From B10-G9 sp964627755 (GTDB lineage: Bacteria > Chloroflexota > Anaerolineae > Anaerolineales > UBA11858): a stretch of 64,000 nt of DNA. Under the pieces are notes generated by a model that was not told where the DNA came from, did no database searches, and saw nothing but the letters and a program-made list of their open reading frames with translations. The stretch spans positions 1 through 64,000 of the forward strand of contig CAZVIH010000098.1 of the NCBI GenBank assembly GCA_964627755.1, given 5' to 3'. Of this stretch, positions 17,254-26,744 are shown one piece after another. Within the stretch, counting starts at the first letter, position 1; every line of letters starts with the position of its first letter. The translations under genes and the position numbers were made by a program.

Positions 17254-18387
17254 ATGTACAACATCGCAACTTTATTTCCAAATACATATGAAGCCTCCCG
17301 CGAACGCTTCCGCGATTATTTGAGCGAAGTTCAGAAATACTGGCCTAATGCTGTACTCTCTCACCATCGTCTGAAAGGAAGCGAAGATCTTACGATTGAT
17401 TGGATCCAATCCGCTGCCCTGGATCAGAATGAAAAAGTCCTGTTAATCACTACCGCGGAGCACGGTATTGAAGGGTATGTCGGGTCAGCTATGCTGGAGC
17501 TTTTTATAGAGCAGTTCCTTGATCAACTCGATCCATCAAACACAGGGCTGCTCCTGATACATACGATCAACCCCTGGGGGATGAAACATCGCAGGCGAAC
17601 TAATGAGAATAACGTTGACCTCAACCGGAATTTTGTCTACCAGACCACCGATTTAGACCCTGATTACAACCCGGCCAGCAAAGAGATTGATGCCATCCTT
17701 CATCCGCACCAACCGCTTGGGAGTTACTTTTGGAGTCATATTCCTTTTCTTCTGCAAGTATTTCGCTATTCTTTAAAAATGGGGTTGAAGAATTTTCGTT
17801 CCATAGCGTTATTAGGCCAGTACCATAACCCCCAGGGCATCCATTACGGCGGCAAGAAGATTCAGGAGGAGACTCTGGCAGTGATGGAATTCTACCGCGA
17901 GGCGTTTAGGGATTATCAGCAAGTCCTGCTTTTAGATATGCATACTGGTCATGGGCCGCGCTACCAGATGAGTCTAGTTAACTCGGTTTTCGAATCCGGA
18001 AAATCCCAGGAGTTTGAAAAACGTTTCAATTTCCCGTTAGTTGTGGCAGCCAACCCGGATGAATTTTATGATCTTCGGGGTGACATGATCGACTATATCT
18101 ATACCTTGAAACAAAAAGAGTTTCCCAGCAAGCAGCTCTATGCCGTTTCTTTCGAATTTGGCACCTATGGAGATTCTACCCTGGCAGTTCTACGCAGCAT
18201 GCGAACCATGCTCTTCGAAAACCGGGTCTTTTGTCAGGGAGTAAAAAAATCAAAAACTCGCACCCGGGCAGAACGGGCACTAGGAGAGATGTTTGCTCCC
18301 AAGGAAAGAGACTGGCGAATCAAAGCTGTGGAGGATGGCACCAAGGCTTTTCAGGGGATATTAAAATCTGAAAAATATATCTGTTAA
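17254..18387 (+). CDS. M14-type zinc carboxypeptidase-like protein (DUF2817)
   Basis: Predicted metallopeptidase of 377 residues, DUF2817 branch of the M14 clan. Zinc motif H-x-x-E is His70/Glu73 in TAEHGIEG; the substrate-binding NPWGMKHRRRTNENNVDLNR segment and a later DMHTGHG histidine complete the site. No signal peptide is seen, so it is probably cytoplasmic. It is the last gene of the plus-strand run and, with the S9 and M20 enzymes, forms a three-peptidase set after the importer. The exact bond cut is unknown. Confidence 0.8.
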   Translation: MYNIATLFPNTYEASRERFRDYLSEVQKYWPNAVLSHHRLKGSEDLTIDWIQSAALDQNEKVLLITTAEHGIEGYVGSAMLELFIEQFLDQLDPSNTGLLLIHTINPWGMKHRRRTNENNVDLNRNFVYQTTDLDPDYNPASKEIDAILHPHQPLGSYFWSHIPFLLQVFRYSLKMGLKNFRSIALLGQYHNPQGIHYGGKKIQEETLAVMEFYREAFRDYQQVLLLDMHTGHGPRYQMSLVNSVFESGKSQEFEKRFNFPLVVAANPDEFYDLRGDMIDYIYTLKQKEFPSKQLYAVSFEFGTYGDSTLAVLRSMRTMLFENRVFCQGVKKSKTRTRAERALGEMFAPKERDWRIKAVEDGTKAFQGILKSEKYIC

Positions 18388-18498
18388 GAGGTCTGCAGAC
18401 AGATGTGAGTTTGAAATAAAAAGTCAGGTTTCCAAGAATTTATCGAAAAAATAAGGTACGCTGGTTAAGGAGATAGCCTTCTAGCGTCGTTTTAGGGA

Positions 18499-19842
18499 TT
18501 AGCTGCCAATGCTTGAGTCGATTGAATCAAGTATGATCTCCATACTCTCCTGGATTTGATTTTCAGTAATGATATACGGAGGGGCAAACATAAAATGATC
18601 GCCAGCCACGCCGTTGATAGATCCGCTTCCGGGATAGAGAATCAATCCCCGTTTGAATGCCTCATCAACCACTTTTTGTGAGAAATGAATTTGAGGATCA
18701 AAGGGTTGTTTTGTGGTTTTGTCCTGAACGAATTCAACCCCCCAAAGCATACCCCTCCCGCGAATATCACCTACAACCTGATGATTATCAAATTTTTCAA
18801 GCAGCTGTTTATGAACGACATTCCCTAAATCAGCCGCTCTTTCAAACAAATTAAGATCTTTGATGTAATTTAATGTTGCCAGCCCAGCTGCAGCGCCAAC
18901 GGCATGATGAGAGAATGTTCCCCCATGATTGAAGTTGCCACTGCCCCCCGCAATCAAAGCAACATACTCCCCTTTTACCGCCACGATGCTGAGCGGAAAG
19001 TACCCGCTTGCCGCACCTTTTCCTATTGTAATGATGTCCGGAGTCACTTTCCAATGTTCAATTGCAAACCCAGTACCTGTGCGACCCATTCCGGTCATCA
19101 CTTCATCCGCAATCAAAAGCAGGCCATATTGATCACAGATCTCCCTGATCCTCGGCCAATATTCAGCAGGTGGAACGGCACCACCGAGGGTATTGCCGCT
19201 GATCGGTTCTGCCAAAAAAGCACTAACATTTTCCGGTCCCTGCCTTAAGATTTCCTCTTCCAGGGCTTCAGCACAGGCAACCTGGCAAATATTTTTTTCC
19301 AATCCAAAAGGACATCGGTAGCAATAAGCGGGCGGGATATGAGGCATGTCTTTAAACATAGGCAGGTAGGGAGCTCGGAGTTTTTCTTTTCCGCTCACAG
19401 CCAGTGCTCCAAGAGTCATGCCGTGATAGGACATCCAGCGTGATATGGTGATTGACCGGGAATTTTCGCCCCGCTCAAGATGAATTTGACGCGCCAATTT
19501 GATGGCTGCCTCGATAGCCTCTGATCCACTGGTCAGAAAGTAGAACTTGGGGTCCGGCAACGGAGTGATTTTCCCCAGAGCTTCAGCGTACTCCTCCAAA
19601 ACCTTGCTGGTAAACATGCTGCCGTGCAGGTATGCTGCCTGGCTGGCTTGAGCGGAGATAGCATCAGCGATGCTCTTTACTCCATGCCCTATACCAACAA
19701 CAATCGCGCCGCCAGAACCATCGAGGTAGCGTTTCCCCTCTGCATCGAATAGATAGACGCCATCGCCTCTAACTATCAGCGGATGTTCATTCTGCATCCG
19801 TCGGTAAAAAATATTCCCGAAAGGTTGTTTGTAAGGTCTCAT
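18499..19842 (-). CDS. Class III PLP aminotransferase (second type, cysteine-rich insert)
   Basis: Transaminase of 447 residues. The start at 19842 is chosen because its ATG overlaps the TGA of the upstream thiolase gene (ATGA), indicating coupling; the frame extends 14 codons further upstream. PLP motifs: TSGSEAIEAAIKLAR at about 104-118, Asp246 in LIADEVMTG, Lys275 in IGKGAASG. A CYRC...C...C cluster (about 174-190) occurs in a subgroup of these enzymes. It ends the minus-strand run that includes thiolase and CoA-transferase, so it may start or finish the breakdown of an omega-amino acid; the substrate is unknown. It is clearly different from the aminotransferase at 1328-2647. Confidence 0.88.
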   Translation of the reverse strand: MRPYKQPFGNIFYRRMQNEHPLIVRGDGVYLFDAEGKRYLDGSGGAIVVGIGHGVKSIADAISAQASQAAYLHGSMFTSKVLEEYAEALGKITPLPDPKFYFLTSGSEAIEAAIKLARQIHLERGENSRSITISRWMSYHGMTLGALAVSGKEKLRAPYLPMFKDMPHIPPAYCYRCPFGLEKNICQVACAEALEEEILRQGPENVSAFLAEPISGNTLGGAVPPAEYWPRIREICDQYGLLLIADEVMTGMGRTGTGFAIEHWKVTPDIITIGKGAASGYFPLSIVAVKGEYVALIAGGSGNFNHGGTFSHHAVGAAAGLATLNYIKDLNLFERAADLGNVVHKQLLEKFDNHQVVGDIRGRGMLWGVEFVQDKTTKQPFDPQIHFSQKVVDEAFKRGLILYPGSGSINGVAGDHFMFAPPYIITENQIQESMEIILDSIDSSIGS

Positions 19843-21023
19843 CGCTGTAGGACAATGCTCATGCCCAATCCGCCACTGATGCACAGGGTTGCCAAACCCA
19901 GTTCCGCATCACGATTTATCAGAGCGTGCAGCAACGTAACCAAAATTCGCGCTCCTGAACAGCCTGTTGGATGCCCCAGTGCAACAGCTCCTCCATTGAC
20001 ATTCCTGCGCTCTGGATCCCACGCCAACTCTTTTTCAACCATCAGCACCTGGGCGGCAAAGGCTTCGTTCAATTCTATTAAATCAAAATCTTCCAGTTTT
20101 GTCTTAGTTTGCGCCAGCACTTTCCATGTAGCAGGAACAGGAGCCAACCCCATTCGAGCAGGATCCACACCTGCGCTTGCAAATCCCTTGATGGTCGCCA
20201 GGGGTTCGATCCCTTCTGCCCTTGCAAGATCTTCGCGCATTAAAATCACTGCGGCGGCGCCATCCGTGATTCCACTAGCATTGGCTGCTGTGATCGTTCC
20301 ACCTTCCGCCTCAGGTCTGAAAACCGTTTTAAGTTGTGCCAGTTTCTCTCCATTGGAATCAGGACGGGGATGCTCGTCACGAGTAAAAAGAGTCGTTGTT
20401 TTACGATCCTTAACTTCAACTGGCACAACCTCATTATTAAAACTGCCATTTTCCCAGGCAGCCGAGGCTTTCTGATTGCTAATAACAGCAAATTGATCCT
20501 GTTCTTTTCGAGAGATCTTGTATTCCTCAGCCAGACGATCCACTGTTTCACCCATAAGCATTTCAGCAAGCGGGCAAAAATAACCATCTTTGTAATTCGA
20601 ATCGACCAGGGTGTCGTTTCCCAGCCGATACCCCCACCTTGCTTTCATCAGCAAATATGGAATTTGAGACATTTGTTCAACTCCCCCAGCTAAAACTACC
20701 TGGTTTTCGCCCAACATAATGGATTGGACAGCCAGGGTGATTGACTTTAACCCTGAACCGCAGGCTTTATTGACTGTATAAGCAACTTTTTCTACGGGGA
20801 TTTGGCTGCGAATAGCAATTTGCCTGGCAATATTCGGACCATTACCGGCTTGTCTGGCGCAGCCAAAGATAATTTCATCTACCATTTCAGGTGACAGTCC
20901 CGCCTTTTTTATGGCTTCCCGGCCCACAATTTCACCCAGCTGGGCTGCAGAGATATCTTTTAAAGCGCCCCCAAAATTACCGATCGGGGTACGTAACGCA
21001 GATACTATTGCTACATCAATCAT
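19839..21023 (-). CDS. Acetyl-CoA C-acyltransferase (thiolase)
   Basis: Thiolase of 394 residues, standard family length. Nucleophile Cys88 lies in NKACGSGLKS; the C-terminal motifs LNEAFAAQ, GGAVALGHPTGCSGARI and CISGGLG carry the second catalytic Cys and His. It cleaves a 3-oxoacyl-CoA to acetyl-CoA plus a shorter acyl-CoA, or runs in reverse. It follows the CoA-transferase genes, which fits CoA activation of a 3-oxo acid followed by thiolysis. It is coupled by a 4-base overlap to the downstream aminotransferase gene. Confidence 0.92.
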   Translation of the reverse strand: MIDVAIVSALRTPIGNFGGALKDISAAQLGEIVGREAIKKAGLSPEMVDEIIFGCARQAGNGPNIARQIAIRSQIPVEKVAYTVNKACGSGLKSITLAVQSIMLGENQVVLAGGVEQMSQIPYLLMKARWGYRLGNDTLVDSNYKDGYFCPLAEMLMGETVDRLAEEYKISRKEQDQFAVISNQKASAAWENGSFNNEVVPVEVKDRKTTTLFTRDEHPRPDSNGEKLAQLKTVFRPEAEGGTITAANASGITDGAAAVILMREDLARAEGIEPLATIKGFASAGVDPARMGLAPVPATWKVLAQTKTKLEDFDLIELNEAFAAQVLMVEKELAWDPERRNVNGGAVALGHPTGCSGARILVTLLHALINRDAELGLATLCISGGLGMSIVLQR

Positions 21024-21058
21024 GACAATTTACCTTTGTATTCAATCGATATGGCTGA

Positions 21059-21832
21059 CTATTTTGAGGTGTACATTCCCCCCGGATCCAGTTCTTTCCG
21101 AATAATCCGCAGCTCGTCGTCAGACGGTATGGGTGTTTCCCGTACATCTTTAGCGGCCTTGAGCGGCCAGGCTACTTCATCCCTGATTTCCTGTTCCGAG
21201 TATCCTGGATGAATGGAGGCCAGGGTCATTTCCCCTGCTCTGAAATCAAAAATTGCTTTATTGGTGATCACCAATTGTGGGCCGGCTCCCGGCATCCCAA
21301 GGTTTCCACGTTCTCCCAATTTTCCAGAAAGATGGCCGGGAGATGTGAGGAAATGGAGCTTATCTACAAAGGAGCGTTTACTCAGGGGCATGATGATAAA
21401 TACCTTCCTGGCATGAATAGCAATTTCACAAGCTCCGCCACTCCCTGGAAGGCGCACTTTCGGATGGGGATACTCACCGATCACTGTTGAATTCAGATTG
21501 CCAAAACGATCGATCTGTGCCGCCCCTAAAAAGGCGGTTTCTATCCTGCCGCCCTGCAGGTAATTCATGAACAGGTCAGCCATGCCCACAACTGATGTAG
21601 CCCCGGCTACCAGGGTTGGATCGCCGATAGAGAGGGGTAAACGGGCCGGACGTGCGCCAAAAACACCCGATTCATATACCAACTCCAGATCAGGTGCTAC
21701 CGTTCGTCGTGCCAGGTTGCAGGCTATATTAGGCATACCGACCCCAACAAAAACTATCCGTTCCCCTGCCAGAGCCCGGGAAGCGGAGACAATCATCATC
21801 TCTGATGCTGAATAATCATTCTTTTTATCCAT
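21059..21832 (-). CDS. CoA-transferase subunit B (glutaconate / 3-oxoacid CoA-transferase type)
   Basis: Beta subunit of a class I CoA-transferase. With the start at 21832 the catalytic glutamate in VYESGVFG is residue 54, the same number as in the glutaconate CoA-transferase beta subunit as I recall it; an ATG three codons earlier (21841) is also possible. It overlaps the end of the alpha-subunit gene, so the two are probably made in equal amounts. The complex moves CoA between carboxylic acids, for example from acetyl-CoA to an intermediate of amino-acid fermentation. The acid is not identifiable. Confidence 0.88.
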   Translation of the reverse strand: MDKKNDYSASEMMIVSASRALAGERIVFVGVGMPNIACNLARRTVAPDLELVYESGVFGARPARLPLSIGDPTLVAGATSVVGMADLFMNYLQGGRIETAFLGAAQIDRFGNLNSTVIGEYPHPKVRLPGSGGACEIAIHARKVFIIMPLSKRSFVDKLHFLTSPGHLSGKLGERGNLGMPGAGPQLVITNKAIFDFRAGEMTLASIHPGYSEQEIRDEVAWPLKAAKDVRETPIPSDDELRIIRKELDPGGMYTSK

Positions 21833-22745
21833 AAATTCCATAATTGACCGGCGTGCTCAATGCACTTCCTGGAGCCAATCGATCCCAAATTGCTGGTTCT
21901 TCCTTCAGCAGTTTTTCTAAATATCCCTCCCAGCTATCCACACCAAAGACCCACTCTTCCAGCCAAGAATCAACAGCCTCTTTTTCTCTCGAGATTGTTT
22001 CCCAAGCAAGGTAGTGCTGGTTATCCCGGTCGTAATATCCCTGCACATAGGAAGGATAAGCCCCATATGGTTGATGCACAATCGCATCAACCACGATGTG
22101 CGGGATAAGGGTCCGGTTAGGATCACTCCGGATCAGGTCTTCATCCACGATCTCTTCCACAACGACAATCACGTTTTTGGCAGCAAAAGCAACTTCTTTC
22201 TGCATGCCGATCAATCCCCAAAGCTGTGTGTTCCCCTGCGGGTCACAGCGCTGAGCGTGAATGATAGCAAGATCAGGATTTATGGCTGGCACAACAGAAA
22301 TACGATCATCCCCATAGGGATTGTCTATAAACCGTATTTTGGGATTAACCCCTGCGATATCGGCGCCTTGGTAACTTTTCAAGGGGAAAAAAGGCAAACC
22401 GGCTGCACCCGCCATATACCGGCTTACCATTCCAAAATGGGAGTACTCTTCGATCTCAAGCTCCCTGGGGATACCGTTTTCTATCGCCCGGCGAATGCAG
22501 TGCAGTGAGCCAACACCCGGATTTCCAAGGTAACTGAAGATCATTTTTTTAGCACAGCCAGCCGCAACTATCTGGTCATAGATCAGGTCGGGCGTCATCC
22601 GGCAGATTGTGAGATCTTCCTTTTTCTGTCTGATGATTTCATGGGCTGCCGCAAAGCAGATGAAGGCGGTAAAACCTTCAATGGCTATGGTATCACCATC
22701 GTGAACGTATTTTTTTACTGCGTCCTGCATGCTGATAAGTTTCAC
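21825..22745 (-). CDS. CoA-transferase subunit A (glutaconate / 3-oxoacid CoA-transferase type)
   Basis: Alpha subunit, 306 residues. The family N-terminal KYVHDGDTIAIEGFTAF segment (about 12-28) and the later AINPDLAIIHAQRCDPQGN (about 167-185) are typical of the GctA group. It lies directly upstream of, and overlaps, the B subunit. A 67-base gap separates it from the aldehyde oxidoreductase gene upstream, so one transcript is likely. Confidence 0.88.
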   Translation of the reverse strand: MKLISMQDAVKKYVHDGDTIAIEGFTAFICFAAAHEIIRQKKEDLTICRMTPDLIYDQIVAAGCAKKMIFSYLGNPGVGSLHCIRRAIENGIPRELEIEEYSHFGMVSRYMAGAAGLPFFPLKSYQGADIAGVNPKIRFIDNPYGDDRISVVPAINPDLAIIHAQRCDPQGNTQLWGLIGMQKEVAFAAKNVIVVVEEIVDEDLIRSDPNRTLIPHIVVDAIVHQPYGAYPSYVQGYYDRDNQHYLAWETISREKEAVDSWLEEWVFGVDSWEGYLEKLLKEEPAIWDRLAPGSALSTPVNYGIYG

Positions 22746-22812
22746 GAAGCTCTCCTGTTAACCTTATTCCCAATTGTCCGAAGTAATCAGGACATAACTG
22801 CCAGATCCATTT

Positions 22813-24657
22813 TTATGAATATACAATTTCACTCAGATTGAGTTCTTCCAGTTTTTCCTTTGTAGGCACTCCGTTTTCATCCCAACCCTGCAATGCATAA
22901 AATTCCGGGAGCATTTTATCAAGGTGCACCACATAGCCTTTAGCCGGCCCGGATGATAAAGGTTCCAGCAGCATCCGGGGAGGTAGAGTATCATCTTTAC
23001 CTGTAAAACCAGCCCCAATTAAAAACATACGCTCCAAGTTAAAGATGCGATCCGCGGCCCGGATTAAACTTTCCGGCGTGTATTCTGCTCCGGTGGTTAA
23101 ATTCATTAACTCTGTCAATCGGGTAGGCCAGAGATTAAGATCAGGGTCAAAGATATACCGGACAGACAGGAAAACGCACATGCCGGTGGAATCGATACTG
23201 ACAAATGCATTGCCAAAACGTTTTACCAGCGCGGGTTTACCCTCGGTAGCCAATGGGTCTATTTTCTCTGGCACACCAAAAACCTCAGCATAAGCGACAT
23301 CACCAGCCATATGAGAAGCCCCCACGCTGGCCGTGGCATATAATAAACCCATGCCCTGGGCACCTCTGGGATCGTAACCAGGGAATTCCAATTTACGGGC
23401 GGTAACCGCAATTTCCGGGTGTTCATATTTCGCTGCCAACCGGAAGCTTCCTTCCGCCAAGGTGTTGCCAAACCCTTGCCTGTATGCCATTTTTTCAAGT
23501 AGTTCAATAAGCATGTCCGCATCACCAAATCTCAGTGGTTTGCCGATATCACTATCGGGGATCAAACCTCTCTCGGACATTTCCATCGTCGCAGCCACCG
23601 TCATTCCCGCTGTGATCGTATCCATGCCAAGTTCATTGCAGATGTAATTAGCCTTCGTAATCGCCCCCAGATTATCAATCCCGCAAGCGCTGCCGAGGGC
23701 GGATAATGTTTCATATTCTGGACCTTCACCTTCTCCATCATACGGTGAACCATCAGCTACTTTGGTTAATCGGCCACATGCGATCGGGCAGCGGTAACAA
23801 GGTTTTGGTCTGATAAGGTATTTTTCCTTTAACGCAACCCCATCAATCGAATCAACCCCTTCAAATTGTCCGCTTTGGAAATTGTGTGTGGGTAAAATGC
23901 CCAACTCGTTGGTCACCTGAGGGACATAAGCAGTTCCGAATTCCCGCAGAGAAGACCCTGCTTTGATCCCTTCTCCGACTTCTTTTGATATTTCAACGCT
24001 GAGCTTTTTCATGCCTTTTTCATCATACATGGCTGGCTGCTTTGTGCCATACACAACCACTGCTTTTAGGTTTTTGCTGCCCATTACAGCGCCCACCCCA
24101 GAACGAGCTGCAGCCCGGTGTTTATCATTGATTATGGCCGCCATTAAAACCAGGTTTTCTCCTGCGGGACCTATGCAGGCCACTTTTGCATCTGGATTGG
24201 TTTCAGCAACCAGCAGATCTGTTGTCTGTGGTACATTCTTACCCCACAGATGTACAGCAGAGCGAATTTCTACCTGATTTTCGTTGACCCATAAATAGAT
24301 GGGTTGGGGAGCTTTCCCTGTAAAAATGAACAGATCAAACCCCGTTCGTTTCATCCAGGTCGGAAATTCGCCTCCAGAATTGGAATTAGAGAGGGATCCG
24401 GTAAGTGGGGATTTGGTCACTACCATATAACGATTGCCCGTTGGTGCGGGAGTTCCCGTTAATGGCCCGGTTGCAAAGATCAGCATGTTATCAGGCGAGA
24501 GCGGATCAACCGTCGGATCCATTTCCTCGTAAAGGTACTTGATCGCCCAGCCCCGGCCGCCAAGAAAGTCTTTGGCAAATCCAGGATCAACATCTTCCTG
24601 CTTTACGCTCTGATCGGTCAGATTAATTCTAAGGATTTTTCCTTGCCAGCCATTCAT
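22813..24657 (-). CDS. aor: Aldehyde:ferredoxin oxidoreductase, tungstopterin type
   Basis: Oxidises aldehydes to acids with ferredoxin as acceptor, using a tungsten (or molybdenum) bis-pterin and a 4Fe-4S cluster. It is 614 residues long. The cluster ligands are Cys287, Cys290, Cys294 and Cys494, almost the same numbers as in the archaeal enzyme. The N-terminal domain has the pterin segments ATGPLTGTPAPTGNRYMV and NSGGEFPTWMKRTGFD. It is cytoplasmic and oxygen-sensitive in known members, supporting an anaerobic host. It follows a MoaD/ThiS-like gene and precedes CoA-transferase genes, so the acid formed could be CoA-activated by the neighbours. Confidence 0.95.
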   Translation of the reverse strand: MNGWQGKILRINLTDQSVKQEDVDPGFAKDFLGGRGWAIKYLYEEMDPTVDPLSPDNMLIFATGPLTGTPAPTGNRYMVVTKSPLTGSLSNSNSGGEFPTWMKRTGFDLFIFTGKAPQPIYLWVNENQVEIRSAVHLWGKNVPQTTDLLVAETNPDAKVACIGPAGENLVLMAAIINDKHRAAARSGVGAVMGSKNLKAVVVYGTKQPAMYDEKGMKKLSVEISKEVGEGIKAGSSLREFGTAYVPQVTNELGILPTHNFQSGQFEGVDSIDGVALKEKYLIRPKPCYRCPIACGRLTKVADGSPYDGEGEGPEYETLSALGSACGIDNLGAITKANYICNELGMDTITAGMTVAATMEMSERGLIPDSDIGKPLRFGDADMLIELLEKMAYRQGFGNTLAEGSFRLAAKYEHPEIAVTARKLEFPGYDPRGAQGMGLLYATASVGASHMAGDVAYAEVFGVPEKIDPLATEGKPALVKRFGNAFVSIDSTGMCVFLSVRYIFDPDLNLWPTRLTELMNLTTGAEYTPESLIRAADRIFNLERMFLIGAGFTGKDDTLPPRMLLEPLSSGPAKGYVVHLDKMLPEFYALQGWDENGVPTKEKLEELNLSEIVYS

Positions 24658-24690
24658 TCCGCATCTCCCTTGTAGGTAATAACGATCAAG

Positions 24691-24930
24691 TCATCCCCCA
24701 GCATATGCTGGGAATATACAAACGATATCATCAGTTTGAAGGGTTTGTTCCGGTTCTGCGACCCTGCCATTCAACAAAACAACATTTGATTCATCATAGC
24801 TGAGATTAAACTTTTCCACAATCTGACGGACAACAAAATGGGTTGGCACCTCAAGCAGACAGGTGCTACCACTGGTACCTTCCGGTAATTTTTTTCTATA
24901 GGTAGCAAGGAGTTTAACGGAAATTTGCAT
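24691..24930 (-). CDS. MoaD/ThiS-family sulfur-carrier protein
   Basis: Ubiquitin-like protein of 79 residues ending in Gly-Gly (PAYAGG), the tail that is adenylated and thiocarboxylated in sulfur carriers. The beta-grasp features VVLLNGRVA and LQTDDIVCIFP match MoaD-like proteins. It sits 33 bases before the tungsten enzyme gene, so it probably supplies sulfur for the pterin cofactor; such pairs are common. A role in thiamine or another thiolation pathway cannot be excluded. Confidence 0.85.
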   Translation of the reverse strand: MQISVKLLATYRKKLPEGTSGSTCLLEVPTHFVVRQIVEKFNLSYDESNVVLLNGRVAEPEQTLQTDDIVCIFPAYAGG

Positions 24931-25032
24931 GAAAGAATATTGAATTACTACTTCCAGTTTGGATTACAAAAATTATACTACAGCCGCTATTTTGTTAGTA
25001 TTGATAACAAAAGTAATTTTGGTGATCAATCC

Positions 25033-26661
25033 TCACACACGATAATGAATATTGCCATTAACGACTGTCATCAACACCTGTGTATCGGTAATTTCCATGG
25101 CCGGTATTTCAAAGATATTCCGGTCTAAAACGATAAAATCAGCTAATTTACCAGGCGAAAGACTGCCTGTTTCCCTTTCCTGACCGGAAGCCAGAGCGGG
25201 GCCCATGGTATACCCCCAGATTGCTTCATTAATGCTCAAACATTGTTCTGGATACCACCCATCTTTTGGCGTACCATCATATCTCTGGCGAGTTATCGCA
25301 GCTTGGATACCTGAGAATGGATTAGGGTCAGCAACCGGGCTGTCAGATCCCATAGCCAAGGGCACTCCTGCATTCATTAAATCCTTTAAGGGGAAAGCGG
25401 CCCCGGCTCTTGATCCAACTGCTTTTTCGATCATTAAATATGTCACCGGCGCGTGGATAGGTTGGACCGAGGCGATCACACCCAGTTTAGCTAATCGTTT
25501 AATATCGTTTTTTAGAATATTCTGAACATGCTCGATCCGGTGCGGTGCAGATGGAGCTGAGGCGGCTTTATTCGGCAGTAACACATTTTCGAAGATATTT
25601 ATCAATTCCCGATTAGCCCGGTCGCCAATCGCGTGCACTGCCACTGCCAATCCTGTCGAGTGAGCTCGTTTGACCATAACGGAGAGTTCGTCAAGGGGAA
25701 GCAACTGCATACCTACACTCGCGGTATCTTCATACGGTTCCAACATCCAGGCTGTTCGAGCACCCTGTGAACCATCCAAAAAGAGTTTAATATGGCCTAT
25801 ACGCAAGAAGGGATCTCCGCTTCCAGTTTGAAAACCCTGGTCGATTACCTGATCCAAACGCTCCCCCGGCAGCTGCATCCAGATACGCAGTGAGAGATTT
25901 TCCGATCTGTTCAGTTGCTGGAATGCCCGATAGGCAGGAGACCAGCATTCACCGCCCATCATTCGAAAGTCATGCAAGCCGACCAATCCCATGCGGTGCA
26001 GCACAGTAAAACCAGCCCGAAATGCCGCTGAAATTTCATTGTCTGCAGGTTTAGGAATTACCGCCTGTACTAGATGGATCGCCATTTCCCGCAGTACGCC
26101 GGTCGGTATTCCGGAAGGATCCCTGTCAATAATTCCCCGCTCTGGATCTGGTGTTTGGGCAGTGATCCCGGCAGTCTGCAGCGCCCGGGAATTCACCAGG
26201 GCCAGATGCATATCGTTTCGCCAGAGTATGGCTGGATGGTTTGGAGTAATGGCATCCAGATCAGCGCGTGTTGGTATCTCAGGGGTAGGCCAGCCGGTTT
26301 CATTCCAGCCCTGTCCGAGAATCCACTTATTCGGAGGGGTGAGATCGGCTGCTGCAGCTATCCTGGCCTTCAAATCTGCCAGGCAGTTTATATCAGACAG
26401 GGCAATTTGCTTCCGTGCCAGCGCCCAATCATAATAATGGAAATGGGAATCTACCAAACCAGGTAAAACCAGCCGTCCTTCCAGATTGATCAGCTGATGG
26501 GCTGAATCTGCTTGGCTGCATAATTCATCATTTCCAACAGCGAGTATCCTGTCATCTTGAACCACAAGAGCAGTAGCCCTTGGATGGTTTTTATCCTGGG
26601 TAACCAGCAAACCATTATAAAAAACTTGCAGGTCGTTAGACTTTTTGGGATATTTTGCCAT
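25033..26661 (-). CDS. Amidohydrolase family 3 metal-dependent hydrolase (YtcJ-like)
   Basis: TIM-barrel metallohydrolase of 542 residues. The metal pair of histidines is in LVDSHFHYYD, a later His is in AVAVHAIGDRAN and the acidic ligand in MGSDSPV; the C-terminal SLSPGKLADFIVLD closes the composite beta-sandwich. Family members hydrolyse amides, ureas or enol-formamides and are often misannotated. The ATG at 26661 is preferred over a TTG at 26670; the ribosome site is weak. It starts the minus-strand run and lies 102 bases from the MoaD-like gene. Confidence 0.85.
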   Translation of the reverse strand: MAKYPKKSNDLQVFYNGLLVTQDKNHPRATALVVQDDRILAVGNDELCSQADSAHQLINLEGRLVLPGLVDSHFHYYDWALARKQIALSDINCLADLKARIAAAADLTPPNKWILGQGWNETGWPTPEIPTRADLDAITPNHPAILWRNDMHLALVNSRALQTAGITAQTPDPERGIIDRDPSGIPTGVLREMAIHLVQAVIPKPADNEISAAFRAGFTVLHRMGLVGLHDFRMMGGECWSPAYRAFQQLNRSENLSLRIWMQLPGERLDQVIDQGFQTGSGDPFLRIGHIKLFLDGSQGARTAWMLEPYEDTASVGMQLLPLDELSVMVKRAHSTGLAVAVHAIGDRANRELINIFENVLLPNKAASAPSAPHRIEHVQNILKNDIKRLAKLGVIASVQPIHAPVTYLMIEKAVGSRAGAAFPLKDLMNAGVPLAMGSDSPVADPNPFSGIQAAITRQRYDGTPKDGWYPEQCLSINEAIWGYTMGPALASGQERETGSLSPGKLADFIVLDRNIFEIPAMEITDTQVLMTVVNGNIHYRV

Positions 26662-26744
26662 TTTTATCAACAGAGACTATCCATCCTGATTATACTCTCT
26701 CCCACGGCAGGCAGTGTCTCTTGAGCACTTATGATCCCAGGCTC

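Noticed and set aside
19783..20475. 230-codon plus-strand frame
   Set aside because: Lies opposite the thiolase gene and has no coding features of its own.
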